Of a stretch of DNA of 42,135 bases, positions 25,602 to 34,971 are shown in pieces (position 1 is the stretch's first letter; every line of letters begins with the position of its first letter). The stretch covers positions 71,912-114,046 of the forward strand of contig NZ_JAHNZZ010000006.1 of NCBI RefSeq assembly GCF_019039215.1, read 5' to 3'. The position numbers and the translations under genes are program-made. Origin of the DNA: Bacillus sp. FJAT-29790 (lineage in GTDB: Bacteria; Bacillota; Bacilli; Bacillales; Cytobacillaceae). Under the pieces are notes generated by a model. The model was not told the origin of the DNA. It saw only the letters and a list, made by a program, of their open reading frames with translations, and ran no database searches.

Positions 25602-27545
25602 TTAAAAAGCCCCGGCACCCCCTCCGCCTCCAGATCCTCCACTTGATCCGCTACCTGAAGAACCATCGGAACTATGGGAGTTATCAGAATGATATCTATT
25701 GTGATAATACTGATACGGATAATAGAATATTTCTGAATCTTCCGTAGGGTTTTTTAAAATCGGAGAAAATCCTTCTACACTCTCAGAAAATTGGTGTGCA
25801 TACCTGTATTTTAGCCATAAAAATAGGTCTAAAGAAAGTGCATGCTGATACCATTTTTCCATTTCGATGCCATCAAATGTAAACTCTCCATTCATAACCG
25901 CCTTTCTAAACTTTTTTAACCTTTTATAATAAGGTGTACCTTTCGACGTAACATCAACTACTGGAACAAATAAGGCAATCAAAATGAAGGCTCCTGCCAC
26001 GAATATATATGTACCCGAAATTTCATAAGTTGATAAACTCGTAATAATAGAACCGATAAGAAAATAAAGGAAGGGAGCAAAGCGTTTGTTCCTTTTAATA
26101 TACATAACAGCACCACTTCCTAATAGAAGCATTAATATGATTATGATTATGAGTACATCTGTCCGGCCCATCCACGCACTTAAAAGGGAGTATAGCATCC
26201 AAAACGGTACGCCTAATTTTAAAAGCCATTTTCTAATTGGATTTAATGTAACAAATGTATTTATTTCTGGATCAGCCAAAACTATTTTTTTCCATTTTTT
26301 AAAAGTTTGATGGAATTGTTTCTCCGCCTTTTTATACTCTTTTTCCAATCGCCAATTTTTCTGTTTTTCCGTCTGTGTTGGGAAGGGGAGCTGATCCAAG
26401 GAAAAGACCTTTTGATCCGAAGCATTTGTCACAAAGAGCCAGTTAATGAGCTCCTTCTCATATTGAGCCAAGTTCTGTTCGTCCTTAAGGAGTGTGAAGT
26501 AATAAGTATGATCTGGCGCCTCCTCATCCTCCAAATAAGCAGCTCTTGCAGGAGCATGCTGCATCGAAATAACGCCCTTTTGATACATGCGAAAGAGAGC
26601 GCTCATAATATCGCTATGCTCTATGTGGCCTTTGCGATAAAGGTTTATAAGGATAAAGGAGTCGAACTTCTTAAGCACTGTTACACTTCCCCCTTTATGG
26701 AATAAGCGAATGAGTCTTCTTGGATAAAATACGGTTATTAATAATAAGAGAAGAGCGATTATAAATAATACATAACCAATCCCCTCCGCAAATGGATTTA
26801 ATCTGCTTCTCATTTCAAACCATTTTTCATAATCCTCTTCTTCCTTTAAAAAGGTTTCGAGCTTAAGGGTATTTTCTGTCATGCTTGCATTTTTTAAGAA
26901 GTCTTGAGGAAATAAATAACGAATTTCCGCCGTTTTCCCAGCTGGTAAAAGTTCGTTTCCATAGATATAGCCGTATTTTGCTGACTTTTCGAGCGTTCCG
27001 CCAGTTAAGTCATGCAAGAAAGCATAGCCTCTTAATGAGGAAGATAAGTCGTTATAAAGAGAAAGTCTAATCGTAACGTTATGTAAATCTGCTTCATTTA
27101 TTTCATCAAAAAAGCGCCAGTAAAATTGTCCAGTATCTTCGTATTTTGTTACGGCCCCTTCTATTAAATAACGGTAAAAAAACCTTTTCGTCTCATCCTT
27201 GGAGGCCGTGTGAATCTTAAATGTTAAGTCTTCCCTCTCCACCTTCAAAGGTTTAAATGAACTTGAATTATAATTTAATAGAGTGGTATTTGGCGGTGTA
27301 AGATAACCTTCAAAAAACTTAACTCCCCGATGATCATCATCTCCAATCGTTCGGGTTGTTCCATTAAATTGGCCTTCAAACTGATAAGTAAATAGCTCTT
27401 CTACATATAAATCACCATTGTCTAAAATCATGGCATGGATATCGACTTGTTCAATGGAGAAGGATTTCGCTTTGGCTGTTATTGGCTGAAACATAAATAA
27501 AAAAATCAATGAGCCAAAAATCCAATAGGTGAACAACTTTCTCAA
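25602..27545 (-). CDS. DUF2207-family membrane protein
   Basis: 647 residues from a TTG start (plus-strand CAA at 27543-27545), with GGAGGG eight bases upstream on the minus strand. Signal peptide, then an extracellular beta-rich DUF2207 domain (FSIEQVDIHAMILDNGDLYVEELFTYQFEG), a membrane helix (about 256-275), a cytoplasmic winged-helix-like part (SDIMSALFRMYQKGVISM) and two or three more helices. It ends in the hallmark low-complexity tail of Ser and Gly with GGGGGAGAF. Such proteins are common in Bacillaceae with unknown function. It is divergent from a transglutaminase lipoprotein. Confidence 0.88.
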   Translation of the reverse strand: MRKLFTYWIFGSLIFLFMFQPITAKAKSFSIEQVDIHAMILDNGDLYVEELFTYQFEGQFNGTTRTIGDDDHRGVKFFEGYLTPPNTTLLNYNSSSFKPLKVEREDLTFKIHTASKDETKRFFYRYLIEGAVTKYEDTGQFYWRFFDEINEADLHNVTIRLSLYNDLSSSLRGYAFLHDLTGGTLEKSAKYGYIYGNELLPAGKTAEIRYLFPQDFLKNASMTENTLKLETFLKEEEDYEKWFEMRSRLNPFAEGIGYVLFIIALLLLLITVFYPRRLIRLFHKGGSVTVLKKFDSFILINLYRKGHIEHSDIMSALFRMYQKGVISMQHAPARAAYLEDEEAPDHTYYFTLLKDEQNLAQYEKELINWLFVTNASDQKVFSLDQLPFPTQTEKQKNWRLEKEYKKAEKQFHQTFKKWKKIVLADPEINTFVTLNPIRKWLLKLGVPFWMLYSLLSAWMGRTDVLIIIIILMLLLGSGAVMYIKRNKRFAPFLYFLIGSIITSLSTYEISGTYIFVAGAFILIALFVPVVDVTSKGTPYYKRLKKFRKAVMNGEFTFDGIEMEKWYQHALSLDLFLWLKYRYAHQFSESVEGFSPILKNPTEDSEIFYYPYQYYHNRYHSDNSHSSDGSSGSGSSGGSGGGGGAGAF

Positions 27546-27811
27546 CTAATGATTCCCTCCAATTTCCATTTTTATATGACCTATTATATCGCGGAGATCT
27601 GTTGATAAGTATGAAGTTCTACAAAAAACAGTCCTATATAACTATAAAAATACATAATTGTAATATTATTGTAATATTCATATCGATAATTGAAAGAATA
27701 TTCGTTTCTGCTCGTTCTTTTATCCCTTCTTTTGTCACGAAATAATATTCCAATTCAAATGTTTGTTAGGAATAAAGTCACTGGTGAAATTCGATCATTT
27801 CCTTCTTAAGT

Positions 27812-27840
27812 TTGACTGAAATGTGAACACATGATAGAAC
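27812..27840 (+). promoter_or_regulatory. Candidate promoter of the transglutaminase lipoprotein
   Basis: TTGACT (27812-27817), 17 bases, TAGAAC (27835-27840). The sequence TTTGACTGAAATGTGA (27811-27826) matches the Tad-operon promoter at 9351-9366 in 15 of 16 bases. The rest of the 27546-27914 divergent spacer is AT-rich with a direct repeat TGTAATATT (about 27658-27677). Confidence 0.5.
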
Positions 27841-27914
27841 ATAAATAGTAAAAATATGAAAAAAATCCAAATTATTGAATAGGTAAAGGAAATTTATCTT
27901 TTTAGGGGGAAAAT

Positions 27915-29615
27915 ATGAATCGAAAAAGTCCATTGTTTACGATATTAATATGTTTATACAGCAGTATTCTTTTCCTTTCCGCATGCAGTAATGCTAGTTC
28001 GGGTAATTCAAAGACTACAACATCTATAAAAGAAGACAAATATGAAAAACAAGTGAAAGAATTAAATAAAGAATTAGAACTTGAACCGATTGAACTGACT
28101 TCTTATAGCGAGAAAATTGGTGTAATCCTTAAGGAACCTGAACATAAGAAGTTTGCGGTTAATGGGGAAGTCATTGTGGAAGGAGAAATTGGAGAATATT
28201 CACAGTTAAAATCTGATTATGCGTGGATAAAGGTACATGCTAATGAGGAAGGTCCTGCAGGTGATCAACTTGAATATTATACACCGATTAACGATGGGAA
28301 GTTTAGGCAGGTTATCCACTTTTTTAATGGAGAGGGGGAGTATTCTGTCAAGGTTCGCCTTCCAAGTACTGATCGGGAAAATTATTATTATGACATAGTT
28401 GATTTTGAAGTTGTGAATGTTAATCCTGAGTATCAGCGAGACGTCACCTATACTACATTTGGAAAAAGTGCTGACCTATCCTTAAAAATGAAATCAAGCT
28501 ACATGAAAAAGGATGGAATTTTTCCGTTAAAAGGGAAAGTGGGAAATCTAACAGACGATGATACCATTATGATAAAACTCAATAAGGATGGGGAAACATG
28601 GAGTAACCTTATTCCTATCAAGAATGGAAAATTCGAATATGATATCCCTTTATTTTTCGGTAAAGGACTGCATAAGCTAGAAGTATTAGTGCCGGATGAG
28701 GAGCGGGAAAAATATTACCAGACGGCCACAACGATTTTAATAGAGAACGAATCTAATCGTAAAATGCTGCCGATTGAGTACACAAACGCATATATAGAAC
28801 GCGGCGTCACATTAGAGTACCCTATTTTTGGCGGTGAAGATTCAAATGGCACTTTTAACATTAAAGGTACGATTGATCCGAAGGCAGAGTTTGCTTCTGA
28901 GACGACACATATCTATATCACAACAAAAAAAGGGGAAGACGAAGCCCTTGATGTGATCCCAGTTAAAGATTTTATATTTAATGACTCTTTTTATCTGAGA
29001 TTTGGTCCTGGTACGTACGAGGTAATCGTCAGTGTGCCTGAAATTACAGATGAAAACAGTGATCACTTCAGTTATTTTAGCTTTGCGAAGTTTGAAGTTG
29101 AATCAATCGCAGACAAGGATCAACGGGATATTCTTCCTTCTCGTGGTGTTCAATCAGACGCCCCCAAAATAAAAGGACTGGCAAAAGACCTGACTAGCGG
29201 TAAGAATGCTGATTTGGAAAAAGCGAAGGCAATCTATGATTATGTAGCTCAAAATATTGCCTATGATGTTGGAAAATTTGAGAATAATGAATTTGAATGG
29301 GATGACAGTGCATTAAAAACACTCGAGCTAAAATCCGGTGTTTGTCAGGATTATGCTTTTTTAACCATTGCACTCCTTAGGGCTAGTGACATTGAAGCAA
29401 AATATGTAGAAGGCAGAGCCGGGAGAGGATGGTTTCCTGGAAGACATGCTTGGGTTGAAGCGAAAATTGATGGACGCTGGCTAACAATGGATCCAACATG
29501 GGGATCCGGATATGTGAATGATAATCAGTTTGTAGCAAAATTCAATGAAGACTATTTTGATCCGAATATGGATGAATTTAACAAAACGCATACACGTACA
29601 GGTGTTTCTTATTAA
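27915..29615 (+). CDS. Transglutaminase-like lipoprotein with repeated beta domains
   Basis: 566 residues. Lipobox LSAC (Cys24). Three similar beta-sandwich units follow (around 70-165, 180-285 and 300-395), each with a VNGEVIVEGEI / FPLKGKVG / FNIKGTI-type opening. A transglutaminase-like domain ends the protein, with catalytic Cys477 (SGVCQDYA), His511 (RHAWVEA) and Asp526 (TMDPTW). Such domains act as peptidases or crosslinkers; here it faces the cell wall. AGGGGGA precedes the ATG. Own promoter, single gene. Confidence 0.88.
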   Translation: MNRKSPLFTILICLYSSILFLSACSNASSGNSKTTTSIKEDKYEKQVKELNKELELEPIELTSYSEKIGVILKEPEHKKFAVNGEVIVEGEIGEYSQLKSDYAWIKVHANEEGPAGDQLEYYTPINDGKFRQVIHFFNGEGEYSVKVRLPSTDRENYYYDIVDFEVVNVNPEYQRDVTYTTFGKSADLSLKMKSSYMKKDGIFPLKGKVGNLTDDDTIMIKLNKDGETWSNLIPIKNGKFEYDIPLFFGKGLHKLEVLVPDEEREKYYQTATTILIENESNRKMLPIEYTNAYIERGVTLEYPIFGGEDSNGTFNIKGTIDPKAEFASETTHIYITTKKGEDEALDVIPVKDFIFNDSFYLRFGPGTYEVIVSVPEITDENSDHFSYFSFAKFEVESIADKDQRDILPSRGVQSDAPKIKGLAKDLTSGKNADLEKAKAIYDYVAQNIAYDVGKFENNEFEWDDSALKTLELKSGVCQDYAFLTIALLRASDIEAKYVEGRAGRGWFPGRHAWVEAKIDGRWLTMDPTWGSGYVNDNQFVAKFNEDYFDPNMDEFNKTHTRTGVSY

Positions 29616-29647
29616 TGGTTCAAAAAATAAATACGAACATAGTTCTT

Positions 29648-29663
29648 AATCAAACGTTTGATT
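29648..29663. promoter_or_regulatory. Perfect 16-bp palindrome, candidate operator
   Basis: AATCAAACGTTTGATT between the transglutaminase gene and the MoxR operon. The shape suits a TetR- or MarR-type dimer site. It lies before the terminator at 29695, so its target is unclear. Confidence 0.4.
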
Positions 29664-29694
29664 GAATCTCTCCTATAGACAAACGTAGCAGAAA

Positions 29695-29733
29695 GGAAGG
29701 CTGGCTCTTCAAACGAAGCCGGTCTTCCTTTTT
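29695..29733 (+). terminator. Terminator after the transglutaminase lipoprotein
   Basis: GGAAGGCTGGCT / AGCCGGTCTTCC (G-U pairs allowed), then a T tract. Confidence 0.85.
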
Positions 29734-29913
29734 CCTTATCATTCTAGTTCATTTCAATCTAAAAAGAGTGTGTTAAAATTATAAAGAATAACGTTTATTG
29801 AAATATTACAGGAATTTCAAGGGGTTTATCGAATATCTTTATTGATTACAAAAAACGAAATAAATGATCGTAATATAAGTCTAGCAGGATCTGCAGATAC
29901 CAGGAGGGAAATC

Positions 29914-30870
29914 ATGACACGTGATCATATGCATCCTACGATTGAGAGAGTACTAAGAAATATTGAAAAAGTGATGATCGGCAAGCGCAATGTGGCTGAG
30001 TTAAGTATCATTGCTCTTCTGGCTGAAGGGCATGTGCTTTTAGAAGATGTCCCAGGTGTTGGAAAAACGATGATGGTACGTGCGCTCGCTAAATCGGTTG
30101 GCGCTAATTTTAGGCGTATTCAATTTACACCGGATTTACTGCCATCTGATGTAACAGGCGTCTCCATATATAACCCAAAGGAAATGGAATTCCAATTCAT
30201 GCCGGGCCCGATTATGGGAAATATTATTTTGGCTGATGAAATCAACCGAACTTCTCCCAAAACCCAGTCTGCCTTACTTGAGGGAATGGAAGAAAGCAGT
30301 GTCACAATTGACGGGATTACGCATCACCTTGAAAAACCGTTTTTCGTTATGGCGACGCAAAACCCGATTGAATATGAAGGAACATATCCTTTGCCAGAGG
30401 CCCAGCTAGACCGTTTCTTATTAAAGATGAAAATGGGCTATCCGGAAATGGCTGAAGAAATGGAAGTACTGAACCGGGCACAAAAGGGTAAGCCAATTGA
30501 CGAACTGAAGCCTGTAATTGGCCTAGCGGAATTGCGTGATTTGCAGGAGCAGATAAAAGATGTTTATGTCGACGATACGATTAAACGGTATATCGTTGAT
30601 CTTGCCAGCCAGACGAGAACGCATGCTAGTGTTTATCTTGGAGTTAGTCCAAGGGGTTCAATTGCCCTAATGAAGGCTGCGCAAGCTTATGCATTTATGT
30701 TTGGAAGGGATTATGTCCTCCCAGATGATATTCAGCATTTGGCTCCAGCTGTTTTCGCTCATCGGATTATTTTGAAATCAGAGGCGAAATTTGAGGGGAT
30801 TACAGCAGAGGAAGTGGTGGACCGCGTTTTCGCTAGAGTTCCAGTTCCTGTTCAAAGGTTAGTGAAGTAA
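29914..30870 (+). CDS. yeaC: MoxR-family AAA ATPase
   Basis: 318 residues from ATG 29914, with AGGAGGG at 29902-29908; the frame is open upstream to 29842 but without a ribosome site. AAA+ domain with Walker A DVPGVGKT (45-52), Walker B IILADEINRT, sensor VMATQNPIEYEGTYPLPEAQLDRF. The C-terminal lid follows (YLGVSPRGSIALMKAAQAYAF). MoxR ATPases act as chaperones for VWA or DUF58 proteins; the DUF58 partner is the next gene, one base away. Same order as yeaC-yeaD-yebA-guaA in B. subtilis. Confidence 0.92.
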   Translation: MTRDHMHPTIERVLRNIEKVMIGKRNVAELSIIALLAEGHVLLEDVPGVGKTMMVRALAKSVGANFRRIQFTPDLLPSDVTGVSIYNPKEMEFQFMPGPIMGNIILADEINRTSPKTQSALLEGMEESSVTIDGITHHLEKPFFVMATQNPIEYEGTYPLPEAQLDRFLLKMKMGYPEMAEEMEVLNRAQKGKPIDELKPVIGLAELRDLQEQIKDVYVDDTIKRYIVDLASQTRTHASVYLGVSPRGSIALMKAAQAYAFMFGRDYVLPDDIQHLAPAVFAHRIILKSEAKFEGITAEEVVDRVFARVPVPVQRLVK

Positions 30871-30871
30871 C

Positions 30872-32089
30872 ATGAAGCAATCTTTTAATATATTAAAAGG
30901 AGTATGGAAGCTACTCTTCTTATTCCTGCTCATTCTTATTACTTTTTCTTACGCCATGTTCCAGGGAGGGTTCGTTAGCTGGTTCCTTTTTTATAGCTTT
31001 CTTCCATTTGGAATTTATGCAATTTTCCTATTCTTTTACCCTCTTAATCAAATGGAGGCTGAGCGTAGTTTTCAAAAGAACGAATTTAATGCGGGAGAAT
31101 CATTGAAAGTTACAATCATTTTAAAGCGGAAATCCGCCTTTCCATTATTGTATCTAGTAGTTGAAGAATGCTCTAGTGAGGAGCTAGTGTTTTCGATGCA
31201 AAGAATAAAGGCAAAAAGGCTGCTATTTCCGGGGTTTCGAAAGGAAATTACTTGGGATTATCAGATTGATGATTTGCCGAGGGGAGAGCATTTTCTTCGC
31301 GCTATTCGAATGAAAACTGGAGATTCGCTTGGTTTAATTGAAAAAGAAAAACAAATCCATTTAGAAGATAAATTCATTGTCTACCCGGTCTATGAAGAAC
31401 TGATCTACAGGCCGATGGAAAATCATTTTGACAAGGGGATGGCTGCTTCAAAGGAGCGGGTCCAAAGGGATACCTCTGTGGCAATCGGGATTAGGGAGTA
31501 TCAGCCTGGAGACCGCTTTTCTTGGATTAATTGGAAAGCGACAGCGAAGCGTAATGAGATGATGACAAAGGAGTTCGAACAGCGGAAGTCACATGATGTC
31601 TATATAATGATGGACTGTACGCCTGATAGCCGCTTCGAAGCCGTTGTTTCATTCACAGCATCCATTATTAGAGCAATTCTCCTAAAAGGAGCTCAGGTCG
31701 GCTTTCTTTCCGTTGCATCCGAGAGGGTTGCTTTTCCGGTTAGGAGCGGAGAAAGTCAGCAGCAACAGCTATTCTACCATCTTGCAAAGGTAAGGGATAA
31801 CAGTTTAGTTCCGATTGACCGGGTGCTGGAAGCGGAGAATTTCTTGGTGCAACAGAATGTTAATCTCATGTTAATAACAGCACAGATAACGAAAGCGTTA
31901 ATTGATAAAGTTGGCTTTTTTGCTACACGAAAAGGAACTGTTACGATTTTCCTGTTAAAAAATGAACAGGAATTGCCCTCTCCTGATGATCTTGCGCTTA
32001 AGGCAGAAGCTAAGGCGAGAGGTTTACGGGTGGTATTTGTTCATGACGGCAATTTCGCAAGTGTATTCTCGGAGGTGGCAAGTAGATGA
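30872..32089 (+). CDS. yeaD: DUF58-domain membrane protein
   Basis: 405 residues. Two N-terminal membrane helices (about 12-55), then an extracellular-type strand region and the DUF58 domain with the signature GIREYQPGDRFSWINWKATA and YIMMDCTPDSRFEAVVSFTA, a VWA-like fold. One base after the MoxR gene, overlapping the next gene by four bases, so a tightly coupled three-gene operon. Confidence 0.9.
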   Translation: MKQSFNILKGVWKLLFLFLLILITFSYAMFQGGFVSWFLFYSFLPFGIYAIFLFFYPLNQMEAERSFQKNEFNAGESLKVTIILKRKSAFPLLYLVVEECSSEELVFSMQRIKAKRLLFPGFRKEITWDYQIDDLPRGEHFLRAIRMKTGDSLGLIEKEKQIHLEDKFIVYPVYEELIYRPMENHFDKGMAASKERVQRDTSVAIGIREYQPGDRFSWINWKATAKRNEMMTKEFEQRKSHDVYIMMDCTPDSRFEAVVSFTASIIRAILLKGAQVGFLSVASERVAFPVRSGESQQQQLFYHLAKVRDNSLVPIDRVLEAENFLVQQNVNLMLITAQITKALIDKVGFFATRKGTVTIFLLKNEQELPSPDDLALKAEAKARGLRVVFVHDGNFASVFSEVASR

Positions 32090-34293
32090 CATCCCGAAAA
32101 GCACCAAAAGATCTATCGAATTTTTTATTATACGCCTTCGGGTTTATGCTCCTATGGGAATGGATCAGGCCCTTGGAAGAGCTGACTGATACAGCGAATA
32201 TTTGGGTTTTTCTAGTGTTTATCAGTATCTCACTCTTATCGGCTTACCTGGGAATTTCCATTATTTTAAGCGGGTTGATTAAATGTGCTTTTATTTTATA
32301 TGCCCTGCATTATTTATTTTATGAAGGAGCCTTTTTTCAACTATCGTGGGTCACGCAGTTTATATCGGATTTTCAAGAGAATATCGGGCCTTTGTCTGAA
32401 AGGGATTGGCCGAGCTTAAGTAATTTGTTCAGGAGTTTTTTATTTTTTGTTCTTCTCTGGATCATGACTTACTTAATTCAATATTGGCTGATTATCCGCA
32501 GACAGATATTTATCTTTTTTTTCATGACAATCATATATATTACCGTACTTGATACGTTTACACCGTATGAAGCTGACGTTGCCATTGTCAGGACAGTCAT
32601 CTTAGGGCTTACAATTATGGGCATGCTGACTTTTTATCGCCATCTTGATCAAGAAGCTGTTAGAAAAGAGCCCTCCTCATCCCGTAAATGGATGGCTCCA
32701 TTAGCTGGCATGATCGCTCTAAGTGTGTGTGTTGGACTTGCAGCTCCGAAAGCTGAACCGATATGGCCGGACCCGGTGCCGTATTTAAAAGCATATGGAA
32801 AGGGCGGTGGGGCTGAAGGAGGCGGGATCCAGAAAATTGGGTATGGTACGGATGATACTCGACTTGGCGGACCATTCATTAGTGATAATCAGCTTGTTTT
32901 TAGAGCAGAGGTTGAATCGCGGCATTATTGGAAAGTTGAAGCAAAAGATTACTATACCGGCAAAGGCTGGATTGCTTCCGAATTAATGGGTGAGGACGTA
33001 CCGATATTCTTTACAAAAAGTGTTCCAATTTCATCATTTATTGATGGGAATGGCGTGGAAATGGTAGAGGAATCAAGTAAGGTATTTTCTTATATGAATT
33101 ATCCTCATATTGTGTATCCTTTAGGAATTAAAGATATAGAGGCATCACCTCTTTATACGTACGAATTGGAGAAAGAAACTGAAAAAATCATTTCCTTCGA
33201 AGGAAATAAACCTGCAGCTGTCGCGGAATATTCCCTTGTTTATGAGATTCCGAAGTATAGTGTGACTGCGCTTAGGTCGGCAGAGTCTAATGTGAATTTA
33301 GCGCCAGATAATGAATTTATGAGAAGATACACACAGATTCCTGAAGAATTGCCTTCAAGGGTCCGGGAGTTAGCCATCCAGATTACGGAAGGGAAGAACT
33401 CATGGTTTGAAAAGGCTAGGGAACTTGAAGCCTATTTCCGAAAAAACGGATATGTATATGACCAGGAAAATGTGGCTATCCCTGGCGCTGCTGACGATTA
33501 TGTCGATCAATTTTTATTTGATACAAAACGGGGCTATTGTGATAATTTTTCGACCTCGATGGCGATTATGGCGAGATCAATTGGTATTCCAGCAAGATGG
33601 GTCAAGGGGTATACAGAAGGGGAATATAAAAAGCTTGGTGAATCAAGCCGGCGTATTTTTGAGGTAACAAATAATAACGCCCATTCATGGGTTGAGATAT
33701 ATTTTCCGAATACTGGCTGGGTGCCATTCGAGCCGACCCAGGGATTTACGAATAATGTTCAATTTAATTATGATGTTTACACGCGAAATAATAATCAGAC
33801 TGAAATCGAGGAACCGAAAAAAGAAGATCGGATCGAACCGGAAGTATCTAAAGAAAAGCCAAAGCAAGCTTCTTCTTCTTTTTCTTTTAAAAAAATCATG
33901 AATACGATAAAGACTTCTGTAATGAAAAACTGGAAATGGATATCGTTAGCCACTTTCATTATAGCGGTTCTTATTATAGCCGTTTATCATAAACGCGGCC
34001 GATGGCTTCCGTATTATTTAGCCTGGAGATTCAGACGGACGAAAAAAGACGAAAATTTTCCGAAGACGTATTTGATTTTATTAAGAGAATTGGACCGATA
34101 TGGCTTAAAACGCAAGGAAGGACAAACCCTAAGGGATTATGCCAATTATGTCGATCAGTTCTTCTCATCAAAGGAAATGAGCAGTTTAACCTTACTTTAT
34201 GAGCAGTTCATTTATCGTGGGGATCTTAAAGAAGGCAGCTGGGAAGAAGCAAAGGAATTGTGGGAAAATTTAATTATAAAAACAATCGCTTGA
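32086..34293 (+). CDS. yebA: Transmembrane transglutaminase-like protein, TgpA/YebA type
   Basis: 735 residues. About six membrane helices in the first 210 residues, an extracellular domain, then a transglutaminase core with Cys485 (RGYCDNFSTSMAIMARSIG), His533 (NAHSWVEIYFPNTGW) and an FEPTQGF acid position where Glu stands for the usual Asp. A last membrane helix (about 623-642) and a DUF4129-like cytoplasmic tail follow. Start overlaps the previous stop (ATGA). Likely envelope function with the MoxR/DUF58 pair. Confidence 0.9.
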   Translation: MTSRKAPKDLSNFLLYAFGFMLLWEWIRPLEELTDTANIWVFLVFISISLLSAYLGISIILSGLIKCAFILYALHYLFYEGAFFQLSWVTQFISDFQENIGPLSERDWPSLSNLFRSFLFFVLLWIMTYLIQYWLIIRRQIFIFFFMTIIYITVLDTFTPYEADVAIVRTVILGLTIMGMLTFYRHLDQEAVRKEPSSSRKWMAPLAGMIALSVCVGLAAPKAEPIWPDPVPYLKAYGKGGGAEGGGIQKIGYGTDDTRLGGPFISDNQLVFRAEVESRHYWKVEAKDYYTGKGWIASELMGEDVPIFFTKSVPISSFIDGNGVEMVEESSKVFSYMNYPHIVYPLGIKDIEASPLYTYELEKETEKIISFEGNKPAAVAEYSLVYEIPKYSVTALRSAESNVNLAPDNEFMRRYTQIPEELPSRVRELAIQITEGKNSWFEKARELEAYFRKNGYVYDQENVAIPGAADDYVDQFLFDTKRGYCDNFSTSMAIMARSIGIPARWVKGYTEGEYKKLGESSRRIFEVTNNNAHSWVEIYFPNTGWVPFEPTQGFTNNVQFNYDVYTRNNNQTEIEEPKKEDRIEPEVSKEKPKQASSSFSFKKIMNTIKTSVMKNWKWISLATFIIAVLIIAVYHKRGRWLPYYLAWRFRRTKKDENFPKTYLILLRELDRYGLKRKEGQTLRDYANYVDQFFSSKEMSSLTLLYEQFIYRGDLKEGSWEEAKELWENLIIKTIA

Positions 34294-34414
34294 CCAGAAA
34301 TTTATCCTGTTGATACAATAGGTTCGTTATAGTAAAAGTAATTAAATTAATATGTATCAGCATGATTTAGTCAATTCCAGAGACTTTCGAGTTGGCTAAT
34401 AAATAACTTAATGC

Positions 34415-34489
34415 ATTCTTCATATATCCTCGATAATATGGGTCGAAAGTTTCTACCAAATCACCGTAAATGATTTGACTATGAAGGCA
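34415..34489 (+). ncRNA. Guanine-class purine riboswitch aptamer of guaA
   Basis: P1 is CTTCATA (34418-34424) / TATGAAG (34480-34486). The core has the conserved GTTTCTACC and CCGTAAA elements, and the ligand-specifying base in TTTGACTATG is C, which means guanine rather than adenine. GMP synthase is thus shut down by guanine. Downstream GAAGGCAGAAT / ATTCTGCCTTC would form the antiterminator using the 3' side of P1. A promoter upstream is not clear; the gap from 34294 holds nothing else. Confidence 0.9.
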
Positions 34490-34519
34490 GAATAATTCTA
34501 TATGCAATTTTTCCTCAAG

Positions 34520-34567
34520 ACCAGAATTCTGCCTTCACCATTTTGTGGAGGAGTAGTCTGGTTTTTT
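34520..34567 (+). terminator. Riboswitch-controlled terminator
   Basis: ACCAGA (34520-34525) / TCTGGT (34557-34562) closes a stem whose inner part pairs CCTTCAC with GTGGAGG, ending in six T. It shares bases with the antiterminator, as expected for ligand-off switching. Confidence 0.8.
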
Positions 34568-34576
34568 CTTAATTAA

Positions 34577-34868
34577 AGGCTATTTTCGTAAAGTTTGTTG
34601 CTTTTATAATGTGATTTTTATTTAATAATCTGAGTTGATTGGAGCGGAGGGCACTTGACTCCTCGAAAATGCTATCGCTTTTCCTTCGTGCGTGGGCAGA
34701 TTCAAGGATGTAAATTCAATATCCTGCGGGAATAGAGGGAAGCGGGAGACCCCGCAGGCGATAACGCCGAGGAGGCTCCCGTCCCCTCCCCGCGGAAGCA
34801 AGTGCCCGCAGCGGAAATCAACGGGCAAAATTTGTAGGCTAAAGCAACAATATATGCGAAAACAGCCT
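34577..34868. mobile_element. MITE-like element, 292 bp, with 6-bp target duplication
   Basis: Ends AGGCTATTTTCG... and ...CGAAAACAGCCT, imperfect terminal inverted repeats of about 30 bases, flanked exactly by AATTAA (34571-34576, 34869-34874). The inside is GC-rich and folds back on itself: GTTGATTGGAGCGGAGGGCA against its partner near 34800-34825, and CCTGCGGG against CCCCGCAGG. No gene inside; short frames there are chance. I recall similar GC-rich fold-back repeats in many Bacillaceae genomes. It is the long form of the element at 9443-9532. Confidence 0.85.
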
Positions 34869-34971
34869 AATTAAACCACATGCATGTATGATTTTATGAG
34901 ATAATTTTCAAACGGAAGAGAACACTAAGAAAAAGTGAATGTATTTCTAATAACTTAATGAGGTGAACAGT

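Noticed and set aside
32649..32986. Several small frames within yebA
   Set aside because: They lie entirely inside a well-supported gene and have no ribosome sites.
34622..34874. Short open frames on both strands inside the 292-bp MITE
   Set aside because: They overlap each other, have no ribosome sites and arise from the GC-rich palindromic sequence.
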